Positions 46,027 to 55,331 of a DNA stretch of 64,000 nt are shown here, piece by piece. Location: NCBI GenBank assembly GCA_030645355.1, contig JAUSNJ010000182.1, positions 29,842 through 93,841 on the forward strand. Reading direction: 5' to 3'. Origin of the DNA: Rhodoferax sp. Its GTDB lineage: Bacteria; Pseudomonadota; Gammaproteobacteria; Burkholderiales; Burkholderiaceae_C. Below the pieces are notes generated by a model. The model was not told the DNA's origin and made no database searches. It was given only the letters and a program-made list of their open reading frames with translations. The position numbers were made by a program, and so were the translations under genes. Positions within the stretch are counted from its first letter, which is position 1; each line of letters opens with the position of its first letter.

Positions 46027-46194
46027 CCGAGATTGTCCATTGGGAATTTGATCCCCTTGGTGGCGGTTCAGGGTAGGCATTGCCGTCATTTCTTGTGGGG
46101 CGGTTTTTGGCGGGACCGCCTACTCTGCCGCAACCACGAATGGGGCCTTTGAGGCGACACCCGGCCCACCGACCTTGCGTTGCGTGGTGTTGAT

Positions 46195-46238
46195 CGCTAC
46201 AAAATGCATAGCTACTTATGCATATTCCATGAGGGCTA
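46195..46238 (+). repeat. Dispersed palindromic element, copy G (intergenic)
   Basis: CGCTAC, ATAGC and CATGAGGGCTA with the usual spacing, in the 270-base gap between the M16 peptidase and the esterase. It is the copy closest to A beyond the core, as both continue with GGCCG/GGTCGG-TTTT. The rest of the gap also holds GGCGGT...ACCGCC (near 46103), a possible hairpin. Confidence 0.75.
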
Positions 46239-46296
46239 GTGGCCGTTTTGCTTATAACCTCTCTCCCCAACACGCCGCCCGCCGTGCTCAGGTCGC

Positions 46297-47409
46297 TCAG
46301 TCTCTTGGCGCGTGACTTGCCAGAAACTTGGCGATCTCGTCAAAGCCCTGGCGGGCCTCGGTCAGGTCGGGGTCAAAGATGTGCCACACGTGCACCATGT
46401 GGTTCCAGGTCTGCAGCGTGACGGGGGAGCCGGCCGCGCGGGCCTTGTTGGTGTAGCGCACGCTGTCGTCGAGCAGCATCTCCAGGTCGCTGGCGTGGAT
46501 CAGCAGCGGGGGCAGGTTGGAGAGGTCGCCAAAGACCGGTGAGACCACGGGGTCGTTCGGGCGGATGCGGTGCTGAAACCATGCCAGCCACAACAGTGCC
46601 GAGCGGGGCACTTTTGACAGCGGTCCGAACAGCGGGCCCAGCATGGCGTCGGTGGCAATGTTGGCGCGCAGGCTGGGGCTGCCCAGCGTGCCGTCGGTGG
46701 CGGGCGACAGGGCCACGGCGGCGTCGGGGGCACGCAGGCCCTGGTCCCGTACCCAGGCAATCAGCGACAGCGTGAGGTTGCCACCGGCCGAGTCACCGGC
46801 GACAAAGACCGCGCTGGCCGGCACGCTGCTGGTTGCGTTTCCTTCGGCTCCCTGCGGACCATGGTCGAGCATCCAGCGGTAGGCCACGCGGCAGTCGTCA
46901 ATTCCGGCCCTGCGCGGGTGTTCGGGCATCAGCCGGTAGTCGATGGCCAGTACGGCGCCGCCGGTGATCTCCGAAAACCGGGTAGTGATGGTGCGGTGGC
47001 TGCGCGGGCTGCCCATCATCCAGGCGCCACCGTGGATATACAGCGTGCGGCGGGTGGGGTCGGCACCGGGCGCCAGCACCCATTCGGCGGCCACACCTCC
47101 GGCGTCCACCGGGATGAATTGCGCGTCGAATGTGCGGTGGGCGAACAGGTTGTCCATGTAGTGGCGCAGCAGGCCCAGATGCTGCCTGTGCGGCGTGCCC
47201 TTCAGCGTGGCGGCAATGCCGCCCAGCGTGGCGATCACCGCGCGGTGCTCGGCATTCTGTGCGGCGCCGCTGGAAAAGCGTTGCCGGCTGGGGTGTGGCT
47301 GGTCACGGCCGACGTTGTCAAACAGGCTCAGGTCCGGGCCGCGCACATACCAGGCACCTGCAAACCAGATAGCCAGGGCAAGCGTCAGCGCAATCAGTAT
47401 CCATAGCAT
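46297..47409 (-). CDS. Alpha/beta hydrolase of the hormone-sensitive-lipase family
   Basis: 370 aa from the ATG at 47409, preceded in frame by a GTG. It has an N-terminal membrane anchor or signal (LWILIALTLALAIWFAGAWYV). The HSL motif is YIHGGAWMMGSPRSH, with nucleophile GDSAGGNLTLSL. Catalytic Asp is probably in HASDLEMLLDDS and His in NHMVHVWHIF. It probably cleaves short-chain esters. It lies 17 bases after the arginase gene, so it belongs to the asparaginase-arginase operon, although the metabolic link is unclear. Confidence 0.87.
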   Translation of the reverse strand: MLWILIALTLALAIWFAGAWYVRGPDLSLFDNVGRDQPHPSRQRFSSGAAQNAEHRAVIATLGGIAATLKGTPHRQHLGLLRHYMDNLFAHRTFDAQFIPVDAGGVAAEWVLAPGADPTRRTLYIHGGAWMMGSPRSHRTITTRFSEITGGAVLAIDYRLMPEHPRRAGIDDCRVAYRWMLDHGPQGAEGNATSSVPASAVFVAGDSAGGNLTLSLIAWVRDQGLRAPDAAVALSPATDGTLGSPSLRANIATDAMLGPLFGPLSKVPRSALLWLAWFQHRIRPNDPVVSPVFGDLSNLPPLLIHASDLEMLLDDSVRYTNKARAAGSPVTLQTWNHMVHVWHIFDPDLTEARQGFDEIAKFLASHAPRD

Positions 47410-47426
47410 CACGGTGTGGCCCTCGT

Positions 47427-48341
47427 CTATTTACGCATCAGGGTGCTTTTGCCAAACAGCGATTCGATCAGGTCCACCGCCACTTCGGCCGTGCGGTTGC
47501 GTTCGTCCAGCGCGGGGTTGAGCTCCATGACGTCCAGCGAGGCCAGGTGGCCGGTGTCGGCAATCATCTCCATGCACAGCTGGGCCTCGCGGTAGTTGGG
47601 GCCGCCGCGCACCGTGGTGCCCACGCCGGGCGCGATGACGGGGTCTAGAAAATCGACGTCAAAGCTCACGTGCAAATGGGTGTTGGGGTCGACCAGGGCC
47701 AGCGCCAACTCGACGGCGGCACGCATGCCCATCTCGTCGATATAGCGCATGTCGAACACCTCCAGGTCCTGTTCGTGGACGAAGCGCTTTTCGCCTTCGT
47801 CCACGCTGCGGATGCCGATCTGGCGTATCCACTTGGGTGAAAGGGCCGGCACCTGGCCGCTCATCTCAATCAGGGCCCGGGGGCCATGGCCGCACAGGCA
47901 GGCCACCGGCATGCCGTGGATGTTGCCGCTGGGCGTCAGGGTGTTGGTGTTGAAGTCGGCATGCGCGTCCAGCCACAGCACGCGCAGCTTCTTTCCCACC
48001 GTGCGGCAGTGGCGCGCCACTGCGCTGATGGAGCCTATGCCCAGGCAGTGGTCGCCGCCGAGCAGGATGGGCAGGCGGCCGTCGGCCAGCTCGGCGTAGA
48101 CGGCGTCGTGTACGGACTGGTTCCAGGCCGTGACCTCGGCCAGGTGGCGGTAGCCGTCCACCGGCGGCAGCCACGGGTTGTTGGGGCCGACCAGGTTGCC
48201 CCGGTCCAGCACGTCCAGGCCCTGTGCGGCCAGCACGGAGGCAATGTGGGCCACGCGCAGGGCTTCGGGGCCCATGCTGGCACCGCGGCTGCCCGCGCCA
48301 ATGTCGGTGGGGGCGCCGATGAGGCTGATCTTGTTGTTCAT
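47427..48341 (-). CDS. rocF: Arginase
   Basis: 304 aa. The ureohydrolase metal ligands are all present: GGDH near 95, DAHADFNT near 125, SFDVDFLDP near 229. SVDEGEKRF and GGPNYREAQL also fit the family. Arginase converts arginine to ornithine and urea in the cytosol with manganese. Its ATG overlaps the asparaginase TGA (ATGA), so the two are coupled in one nitrogen-catabolic operon. Confidence 0.93.
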   Translation of the reverse strand: MNNKISLIGAPTDIGAGSRGASMGPEALRVAHIASVLAAQGLDVLDRGNLVGPNNPWLPPVDGYRHLAEVTAWNQSVHDAVYAELADGRLPILLGGDHCLGIGSISAVARHCRTVGKKLRVLWLDAHADFNTNTLTPSGNIHGMPVACLCGHGPRALIEMSGQVPALSPKWIRQIGIRSVDEGEKRFVHEQDLEVFDMRYIDEMGMRAAVELALALVDPNTHLHVSFDVDFLDPVIAPGVGTTVRGGPNYREAQLCMEMIADTGHLASLDVMELNPALDERNRTAEVAVDLIESLFGKSTLMRK

Positions 48342-49345
48342 GGTGTCTGCAATGTGAAGGCGGCGCGGCGTTCGCCGACGGGGATGCCACGGGCATTGAT
48401 GATGGCTTGCGCGCGCCAGGGCTTCAAGGCCGCGCGCTGGACGTCGTTGAGCCAGCCCAACTGCTCCATGACCTCGACACTGGCGCCAAACAGGGCGGGC
48501 TTGTTGGCGTCGATGATCTTCAACGCGAAGGCTTCACCCCGGCTCTTGCTGCCCACCACCTGCACGCCGTCGGCGCCTACCTTGCTGACCCAGTCGCCAC
48601 CACCGGCCTGCATGAAGGCCAGGTCATTGCGGCCGGTGCCGCTGACCAGGTCGGGGCGGGCCGTCATGGCGTCGGCCAGCGTGGCAAAGCTTTCGCCGAA
48701 TTCGCCGTCCTGCGCGCCACTGGCCAGCCGGGCATAGCCGATGGCGAGCTTTGACAAAGGCATGGCGTAGTTGGGGGCCGAGCAGCCGTCGATGCCCAGC
48801 TTCAGGTCGTTGGCATCCATGCCCACGGCCAGGGCCACATCGCGGCGGATGGCCTGCTGCAAGGGGTGGTCCGGTGCCTCGTAGTTGGCCAGGCTGTGGC
48901 CGTGCTGCACGCACCAGGCGACAAAGCCGGCGTGCTTGCCGCTACAGTTGTTGTAGCGTTCATCGAAGGTTTCCTGAGGGCCGGGGGCCGTTCCGCTGAT
49001 TTCAAAGTGGTAGGGCACGTGGCAGCCGCAGCGCAGCACCTTATAGGTTTGCCCGGCGCGCTCCAGCATCTCCTGGGCGGCCTGCACATGCATGGGCTCG
49101 CCGCTGTGGCTGGCACACAGGAGCGCCACGTGGTCCTGCGTGAAGCCGAAGTGCCGGGGGCCGCCGGCCTGCAGGAACGGCAGGGCCTGCAGCGCCTTCA
49201 GCGTGGAGCGGGTAAAGGTCAGCCAGTGTGGGTCGCCGGCAAAGGCGCGCAATTGGCCTCGTGTGTTGACCACGGCAACCGAGCCAAAGTGCTGGTTTTC
49301 CAGGGTCCCGCCGCGCGTCATTTCGATGAGGGGTATGTGTCGCAT
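48338..49345 (-). CDS. L-asparaginase II-family protein
   Basis: 335 aa from the ATG at 49345 (MRHIPLIEMTRGGTLEN). The family segments HSGEPMHVQAAQEML, RYNNCSGKHAGFVAWC, and LGIDGCSAPNYAMPLSKLA match the asparaginase II (AnsA-like from Rhizobium) group, which is unrelated to the E. coli enzymes. It probably releases ammonia from asparagine. No signal peptide. It is divergent from the biotinyl-carboxyltransferase gene across 99 bases. Confidence 0.9.
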   Translation of the reverse strand: MRHIPLIEMTRGGTLENQHFGSVAVVNTRGQLRAFAGDPHWLTFTRSTLKALQALPFLQAGGPRHFGFTQDHVALLCASHSGEPMHVQAAQEMLERAGQTYKVLRCGCHVPYHFEISGTAPGPQETFDERYNNCSGKHAGFVAWCVQHGHSLANYEAPDHPLQQAIRRDVALAVGMDANDLKLGIDGCSAPNYAMPLSKLAIGYARLASGAQDGEFGESFATLADAMTARPDLVSGTGRNDLAFMQAGGGDWVSKVGADGVQVVGSKSRGEAFALKIIDANKPALFGASVEVMEQLGWLNDVQRAALKPWRAQAIINARGIPVGERRAAFTLQTP

Positions 49346-49444
49346 GCCGCGATTGTGGAGCAAATTGGCGATGCTGGTCCCGCCGGGCGCGTGGGTGTCA
49401 CTCGCTTGACGCCCGTCCCGTGGGTCGTGTCGCACAATGCCGCG

Positions 49445-51337
49445 ATGCACCAACTCCGCTCCCCCCTGCAAGCGCAAATTGTTCAATGGCTGGTCGCGCC
49501 CGGCGACACGGTCTATGCCGGCGACGTGGTCGTCATCCTGGAGGCCATGAAGATGGAGCACGAGGTCCGGGCGCTGGCCGACGGCCGCGTGCTGGAGCTG
49601 CTGTTTGCCCCAGGCGATCTGGTGGGTGATGATGAAGTGCTATTGATTTCAGAGCATGTTGTCGAGGTTCCACGAGGGCTAGAGGCTGAAAATGCCAATG
49701 GTGTTGCCGCCAAAACGGACTCCGTGCCGGAAGCCACGCCCGCTACAGCGCCAACCCAGGTCAGCGCTGCGACCGCACCAGTGGCTGCCAGCGCCGGCGT
49801 GGAGGGCACGCCGCGCCCGGACCTGCAGTGCCTGCTGGAGCGCCAGGCCTTCACCGCCGACGTCAGCCGTCCAGAGGCCATGGCCAAGCGCCACGCCCAG
49901 GGCCTGCGCAGCGCGCGCGAGAACATCGCCGACCTGTGCGACCCCGGCAGCTTCATCGAATACGGCGCGCTGGCGGTGGCAGCCCAGCGCAGCCGCCGCT
50001 CCGAGGAAGACCTGGTGCAGAACACACCGGCCGATGGCATGGTCACCGGCATTGGCAGCGTCAACGGCCACCAGGTCGTGGCCATGTCGTATGACGCCAC
50101 GGTGCTGGCCGGCACGCAAGGCATGCGCAACCACCAGAAGACCGACCGGATGCTGGGCCTGGCGCTGCAGAACAAGCTGCCGGTGGTGCTGTTCGCCGAG
50201 GGCGGCGGCGGGCGCCCTGGTGATGTGGATATGCCCATCGTCGCCGGCCTGCATGTGGCCACCTTCGCCAGCTACGCCCGGCTCAACGGCCAGGTGCCGG
50301 TGGTGGGCATCGTCGCCGGGCGCTGTTTTGCCGGCAACGCGGCGCTGCTGGGCTGCAGCGACGTCATCATCGCCACCCGGGGCAGCAACATCGGCATGGG
50401 TGGACCGGCCATGGTGGAGGGCGGCGGCCTGGGCGTGTTCAAGCCCGAGCAGATTGGCCCCTCTGCCGTGCAGCACGGCAATGGTGTCATTGACATTCTG
50501 GTGGACGATGAGGCGGCGGCCGTGGCCGCGGCGCGCCACTACCTGTCGTTCTTCCAGGGGCCGCAAGCGGACTTCACCGCGCCACCGGCCCTGGCCCTGC
50601 GCGACGTGGTGCCGGAGAACCGCTTGCGGGTCTATGACACCCGCGCCGCGTTGCAAGGCCTGGCCGACGTGGGCTCGCTGCTGGAACTGCGCACCGGTTT
50701 TGGCAAAGGCATCCACACCGCGCTGGCCCGCATCGAAGGCCGCGCGGTCGGCCTGCTGGCCAACAACCCGCTGCACCTGGGTGGCGCCATCGACGCCGAT
50801 GCCGCCGACAAGGCTGCGCGCTTTATGCAGCTGTGCAATGCGCATGGTTTGCCCATCGTCAGCTTGGTGGACACACCCGGCTTTATGGTCGGGCCGGACA
50901 CCGAAGCTACGGGCCAGGTGCGCCATGTCAGCCGCCTCTTCATTGCCGCCGCGCACCTGCGTGTACCGTATCTGAGCGTGGTGCTGCGCAAGGGCTATGG
51001 CCTGGGGGCGATGGCCATGACGGCGGGCGGCTTTCACTCCCCGCTGTTCACGGTGGCCTGGCCGACGGGTGAGTTTGGCGCCATGGGGCTGGAGGGCGCG
51101 GTGCGCCTGGGCTTCAAGAAGGAGCTGGAGGCGGTGCCCGAAGGCCCCGAGCGCCAGGCGCTGTATGACAAGCTGGTGGCAAACCAGTACGACAGGGGCA
51201 GCGCCATCCACATGGCGACCACGCTGGAGATTGATGCGGTGATTGACCCGGCCGAGACCCGGGCCTGGCTGTCACGCGGCTTGCAGGCGGGACGGGTGGG
51301 GCCGCCTGCCACACAGGCCATGGTGGACACCTGGTAA
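49445..51337 (+). CDS. Biotinyl domain fused to acyl-CoA carboxyltransferase
   Basis: 630 aa from the ATG at 49445. Residues 1-70 form a biotinyl domain with the biotin Lys36 in LEAMKMEHE. Residues 120-630 hold both halves of a carboxyltransferase (AccA/AccD- or PCC-beta-like): GMVTGIGSVNGHQVVAMSYDATVLAGTQG and GPAMVEGGGLGVF in the first half, and VDTPGFMVGPDTEATGQVRH and GFHSPLFTVAWPTGEFGAMGLEGAVRLG in the second. The linker, residues 65-79, is repeat copy H. A biotin carboxylase is not in the window, so the enzyme must borrow one. Substrate is unknown. Confidence 0.88.
   Translation: MHQLRSPLQAQIVQWLVAPGDTVYAGDVVVILEAMKMEHEVRALADGRVLELLFAPGDLVGDDEVLLISEHVVEVPRGLEAENANGVAAKTDSVPEATPATAPTQVSAATAPVAASAGVEGTPRPDLQCLLERQAFTADVSRPEAMAKRHAQGLRSARENIADLCDPGSFIEYGALAVAAQRSRRSEEDLVQNTPADGMVTGIGSVNGHQVVAMSYDATVLAGTQGMRNHQKTDRMLGLALQNKLPVVLFAEGGGGRPGDVDMPIVAGLHVATFASYARLNGQVPVVGIVAGRCFAGNAALLGCSDVIIATRGSNIGMGGPAMVEGGGLGVFKPEQIGPSAVQHGNGVIDILVDDEAAAVAAARHYLSFFQGPQADFTAPPALALRDVVPENRLRVYDTRAALQGLADVGSLLELRTGFGKGIHTALARIEGRAVGLLANNPLHLGGAIDADAADKAARFMQLCNAHGLPIVSLVDTPGFMVGPDTEATGQVRHVSRLFIAAAHLRVPYLSVVLRKGYGLGAMAMTAGGFHSPLFTVAWPTGEFGAMGLEGAVRLGFKKELEAVPEGPERQALYDKLVANQYDRGSAIHMATTLEIDAVIDPAETRAWLSRGLQAGRVGPPATQAMVDTW
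49638..49681 (+). repeat. Dispersed palindromic element, copy H (inside carboxyltransferase linker)
   Basis: TGCTAT, AGAGC and CACGAGGGCTA with exact spacing. It is read in another frame from copies B-D and encodes V-L-L-I-S-E-H-V-V-E-V-P-R-G-L at residues 64-79, the junction between the biotinyl domain and the Ala/Pro-rich linker. Flexible linkers tolerate insertion well. Confidence 0.72.
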
Positions 51338-51372
51338 GAACGGAAAGGCGGGTAAAAGGGGACGGCAGGCGC

Positions 51373-54300
51373 TTACCAGGACGTTTGCGGACGTACCAGG
51401 TCCCGCAAGCGTTCGGCCAGGTCGTCCAGCATCATGCGCAGTTCGGCCACACCGGCCAGAGCCTGCGCCCGGTCGCTTTGGGCCAGTGTCACCAGATCCC
51501 GGGCCAGGGTGTGGATCTGGTCGTGCAGGGCGACCACGCCGGGGAAGTCGGCGTGTTTGCCATAGCCGGTCTGGCCTTCGGCAAGCTGCCAGCGGCCAAA
51601 GTGGCAGTCACTGGCCTCCAGGGAAGGCGGTGCCGAGCGCTCGCCCTGAAAGTACGCCTCCAGCGACCGCAGCCAGTGCCGGTGGCCGACCTCCACAAAG
51701 ACCACGGCCTTGTCGTCCCGGCTCAGTGAGCGGTCGCGCCAGGCCGTCCAGCTGGCGTGGGGCCGCCAGCCCTGCACCCAGGCGGGGATGTCCGCGCCCG
51801 GCATGGGGCGGGCGATGCCATAGCCCTGCGCCAGCTCGCAGCCCAGCGTCAGCAGCAGATCGCCGTGGGGAGCGGTCTCCACGCCTTCGGCAATGACGTT
51901 GCGCCGGAAGGCGGCGGCCAGGCCAATGACGCTCTCCACGATGGCCAGGTCGTCGGGGTCGTCCAGCATGTCGCGCACAAAGCTCTGGTCGATCTTCAGC
52001 AGCTCGGCCGGCAGGTGCTTCAGGTAGGTCAGCGACGAGTAGCCGGTGCCAAAGTCGTCCAGCGCAAAGCCCACACCCAGGGCGCGGCAGGCCTGCATCA
52101 CGGCCGACACATGCCCTATGTCCTCCATGGCACTGGTTTCCAGGACTTCGAGTTCCAGGCTCAGTGGCGGCACATTGGGGTGGGCCAGCAGCAAGGTGGT
52201 GAGCCGGGACACAAAGTCGCCTTGCTGCAGTTGCCGCACACCGATATTGACGCTGACCGGAAACCGCAGACCCTGCGCGATCCACGTGTCCATCTGGGAC
52301 AGCGCGGTGTCTATGACCCATTCACCAACCTCGACGCTGATGGGGTGGTTTTCGATGACCGGCAGGAACGCGGCCGGCGGCAGCAGCCCGCGCTCCGGAT
52401 GGCGCCAGCGGATCAGGGCCTCGGCTCCGATGACATCCCCCGACTTCATGTTGACCTTGGGCTGGTAGTACAGCACAAACTCGCCCTGGTCCAGGGCCAT
52501 GCGGATGTGTTCCAGGTCCTCGTGCCGTGTCTTGACGGCGGTGTCCTGGGCCACATCGAAATGGTGGCAACGGTTCTTGCCACCCAGTTTGGCGATGTAC
52601 ATGGCCTGGTCCGCATGGCGCATGAGCTGGTCGGCGTCCGACGCATCCTGTGGGTACTGGGTCACGCCGATGCTGGCCGATACCTGAAGCACGGTGTCGC
52701 CCAGGACGACCGGTTCGGCCGCCGCCTGCAGCAGGCGGTTGATTACGGCCTCGCAGTCCCGGGCCTGTTGCAGATCGGCTAGCACTGCAACGAACTCGTC
52801 ACCGCCGATGCGGGCCAGCGTGTCGCCGTCGCGCAGGGCGGCCTTCATGCGCTGGGCCAGGGCTATCAGCAGTTCATCGCCAACGCCGTGCCCTTGCTCA
52901 TCGTTGACGGCCTTGAAGCCGTCCAGGTCCAGGTAGAGCACGGCCAGAGACTGGTCACGCCGCTGGCTCTGCAGGATGGCCTGCTGCAAGCGGTCGGCCA
53001 GCAGCACGCGGTTGGGCAAGCCGGTCAGGGCGTCAAAGTGGGCGAAGTGCTCCAGTTGCCGCTGGTGCTCCTTGATGGACGTGATATCCGTGAACAGGGC
53101 GACATAGTTGCTGACCCCTCCGGTGGCGTCGCGCACGGCGCTGATGGTCAGCGCCTCGGCATATATTTCACCGCTCTTGCGGCGGTTCCAGATCTCGCCA
53201 GACCAGTGGCCGCGCTCAGCCAGCGTCTTCCACATCAGGCGGTAGAACTCCGGGTCCTGGCGGCCGGAGCGCAGGATGCGCGGATTCTGGCCGATGATCT
53301 CGGAACGGCTGTAACCGGTGATGAGGGTGAAGGTGTCGTTGACATCCAGGATGTTGCCGTTGGCGTCGGCAATCATGATGCCCTCGCGGGCATGGGTGAA
53401 CACGCTGGCGGCCAGTTGCAGGTTGGCCACGGAGCGGGTTGTTTCGATGACCAGGGCCGCAAGGCGGCCTTCGTCTTCCAGTAGTTGCAGGTCTTGCGAT
53501 GTCGGGCTGCGGGGCTGGCCGAAGTACAGGGCGATGGTTCCCAGCACCCGGCCGTCACTGGACACAATGGGTTGTGACCAGCAGGCGCCACTGTCCTGGC
53601 GCGCCGGTGGTTGGTACCCCTCGTCGTCCTTGAGCCAGATGCTGCAGCGCGCGCCGGGGCTGTTGGCCTCCATGTCGATGGCCATGGCCCGCAGAACGGC
53701 GGACAACGACTGCTTCTCCGCCAGCATGGCCAAAATGCGGTTGTGGTGCTGCTGGCGCAGTTCGGAGCGCTTGCGTGCGGTGATGTCGGCTAGTGTGCCC
53801 GACATGCGCAGGGGCTTGCCGTCTGCACCCCATTCCACCACGCGCCCCCGGTTCAGCGACCAGACCCAGCCGCCGTTCTTGTGGCGCATGCGGATCTCGC
53901 AGGTGTAGTTCTCGATGTCCTTGTGAAAGCAGCGTTCGACCATTTCACCCGAGAGCTGCAGGTCGTCCGGGTGGGCCCGCTGCATCCAGGTGTGGATGTT
54001 GACCGGTGCGATCTCGGCCAGCGTGTAGCCCATGATCTCGGCCCAGCGCTCGTTGAGTACGACCTCCCCGCTGGGTACGTTCCATTCCCAGGTGCCGGTG
54101 TTGGTGCCCCAGATGATTTCCGAGACCCGCTGGCTTTCGGCACGGTACCGGGTCTGGCTGCGCAGCACCCGGCTGTTCTGGATCACCAGGCTGGCCGCGA
54201 CGCCCGCCGAGGCCAGGGCCAGCAGCCCCATCACGGCGATAAGCCATCCGCTGTGCCGGCGCCACAGGTCGGTCAGAGTGAAGTCGGGAGCAGCATCAAA

Positions 54301-55188
54301 CGGCGGCACCCGCAGGCGCTGCATCATGGTCTGGACACCGTTGTAATCGGCCGGTATGGAGAAGCCTGCAATGCCCGCCGCATGGGCCGCCGCACTGTCC
54401 GCTGGCAAGGACAGCAGGGCCACCGCCAGTTGGCGGGCCAGGCCTTCGTCGACCTGCGGCATGACCACCACGGGCCATTCCGGGTATAGCCGGGTCGAGC
54501 GCATGAAGGGGAACGGCGGCTCGTCTAGCGGGTGGATGATCTTGATGCGCGCCAGGTCCAGCTTGCCCTCTTGCACCAGAGCTTCCAGAATACCGGTGCG
54601 AACGAAGCCGGCGTCGGCCTGGCCCGTCAGGACGGCTTCCACTGTCAGGTCCAGCGGCATGCCGGTGGTGAGCAACCGTGCCGGGTCAGGCGGCGGCAGG
54701 CCGGACTCCAGCATCTCGAAGGCTTGCATCTGGTAGCCACCAGTGAAGTCGATGGATGGGATGGCGATGCGTTTGCCGACCAGGTCAGCCAGCTTGTTGA
54801 TGTCGGCCCTGTCGGCACGGGTGAAGGCCACGCCACCGAAAACCGACAGGTCGCGTCCCCCGGCACGGGTGATCTGGGTGGCCAGCGGAGCGGACAAGCC
54901 GTGGCGCTGCTTGAGCGCGATGAAATGCGATGGGGTGGTCAATACCACATCGACCGCATTGGCCGCGACCGCGGTTTCCAGTTCGGTGAGGTCATATACC
55001 GATAGTGCGACGGGTCGCCCCAACGCAGCCTGCAAATGGACCGCCAGGGGCTGCCATTGCAGCAGCACCTGTGCCTTGGGGCGGAATGCCAGTACCCCGA
55101 GCCGAAGGCCCGTGTCGGCCCAAGCCGGGGACAGCGCAGCAGCAAGGCAAAGCAGAAGGGCGCCAACGAAACGTTTCATGTCACCCAT
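51373..55188 (-). CDS. PhnD-like periplasmic sensor with PAS-GAF-PAS-GGDEF-EAL-CZB output
   Basis: 1271 aa. A signal peptide is followed by a phosphonate-binding (PhnD) periplasmic domain at residues 28-275 and a membrane helix near 315-335. The cytoplasmic part has a PAS (about 350-470), a GAF-like domain (485-580), and a PAS (590-705). GGDEF (710-870) retains ARIGGDEF and EAL (885-1130) retains EALIRWRH and DDFGTGYSSL. The last 100 residues match a CZB zinc-binding domain: HRHWLRSLE, DCHFGRWQ, and ALHDQIHTL. It may make or degrade c-di-GMP in response to a small oxyanion or zinc. The two activities cannot be ranked. Confidence 0.92.
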   Translation of the reverse strand: MGDMKRFVGALLLCLAAALSPAWADTGLRLGVLAFRPKAQVLLQWQPLAVHLQAALGRPVALSVYDLTELETAVAANAVDVVLTTPSHFIALKQRHGLSAPLATQITRAGGRDLSVFGGVAFTRADRADINKLADLVGKRIAIPSIDFTGGYQMQAFEMLESGLPPPDPARLLTTGMPLDLTVEAVLTGQADAGFVRTGILEALVQEGKLDLARIKIIHPLDEPPFPFMRSTRLYPEWPVVVMPQVDEGLARQLAVALLSLPADSAAAHAAGIAGFSIPADYNGVQTMMQRLRVPPFDAAPDFTLTDLWRRHSGWLIAVMGLLALASAGVAASLVIQNSRVLRSQTRYRAESQRVSEIIWGTNTGTWEWNVPSGEVVLNERWAEIMGYTLAEIAPVNIHTWMQRAHPDDLQLSGEMVERCFHKDIENYTCEIRMRHKNGGWVWSLNRGRVVEWGADGKPLRMSGTLADITARKRSELRQQHHNRILAMLAEKQSLSAVLRAMAIDMEANSPGARCSIWLKDDEGYQPPARQDSGACWSQPIVSSDGRVLGTIALYFGQPRSPTSQDLQLLEDEGRLAALVIETTRSVANLQLAASVFTHAREGIMIADANGNILDVNDTFTLITGYSRSEIIGQNPRILRSGRQDPEFYRLMWKTLAERGHWSGEIWNRRKSGEIYAEALTISAVRDATGGVSNYVALFTDITSIKEHQRQLEHFAHFDALTGLPNRVLLADRLQQAILQSQRRDQSLAVLYLDLDGFKAVNDEQGHGVGDELLIALAQRMKAALRDGDTLARIGGDEFVAVLADLQQARDCEAVINRLLQAAAEPVVLGDTVLQVSASIGVTQYPQDASDADQLMRHADQAMYIAKLGGKNRCHHFDVAQDTAVKTRHEDLEHIRMALDQGEFVLYYQPKVNMKSGDVIGAEALIRWRHPERGLLPPAAFLPVIENHPISVEVGEWVIDTALSQMDTWIAQGLRFPVSVNIGVRQLQQGDFVSRLTTLLLAHPNVPPLSLELEVLETSAMEDIGHVSAVMQACRALGVGFALDDFGTGYSSLTYLKHLPAELLKIDQSFVRDMLDDPDDLAIVESVIGLAAAFRRNVIAEGVETAPHGDLLLTLGCELAQGYGIARPMPGADIPAWVQGWRPHASWTAWRDRSLSRDDKAVVFVEVGHRHWLRSLEAYFQGERSAPPSLEASDCHFGRWQLAEGQTGYGKHADFPGVVALHDQIHTLARDLVTLAQSDRAQALAGVAELRMMLDDLAERLRDLVRPQTSW

Positions 55189-55331
55189 TGTGAGCGTTGC
55201 AAGACCCGGCGTAGGGTATCAACATTTGTGTTCGGGTCATTGTACCGACGGGCCTGTGCTGCTTGGGTGCATGCTAAGCTGCCCGTGTGCTTTGAAACCG
55301 AGTCATTCTCTCAACACTTAAAAAGACTGCC

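Noticed and set aside
48866..49444. Upstream extension of the carboxyltransferase frame
   Set aside because: It is open only as a shadow of the divergent asparaginase; the biotinyl domain begins at 49445.
52858..52880. CCAGGGCTATCAG as another copy of the dispersed element
   Set aside because: Only seven or eight bases match; the TGCTAY and ATAGC blocks are absent at the fixed spacing.
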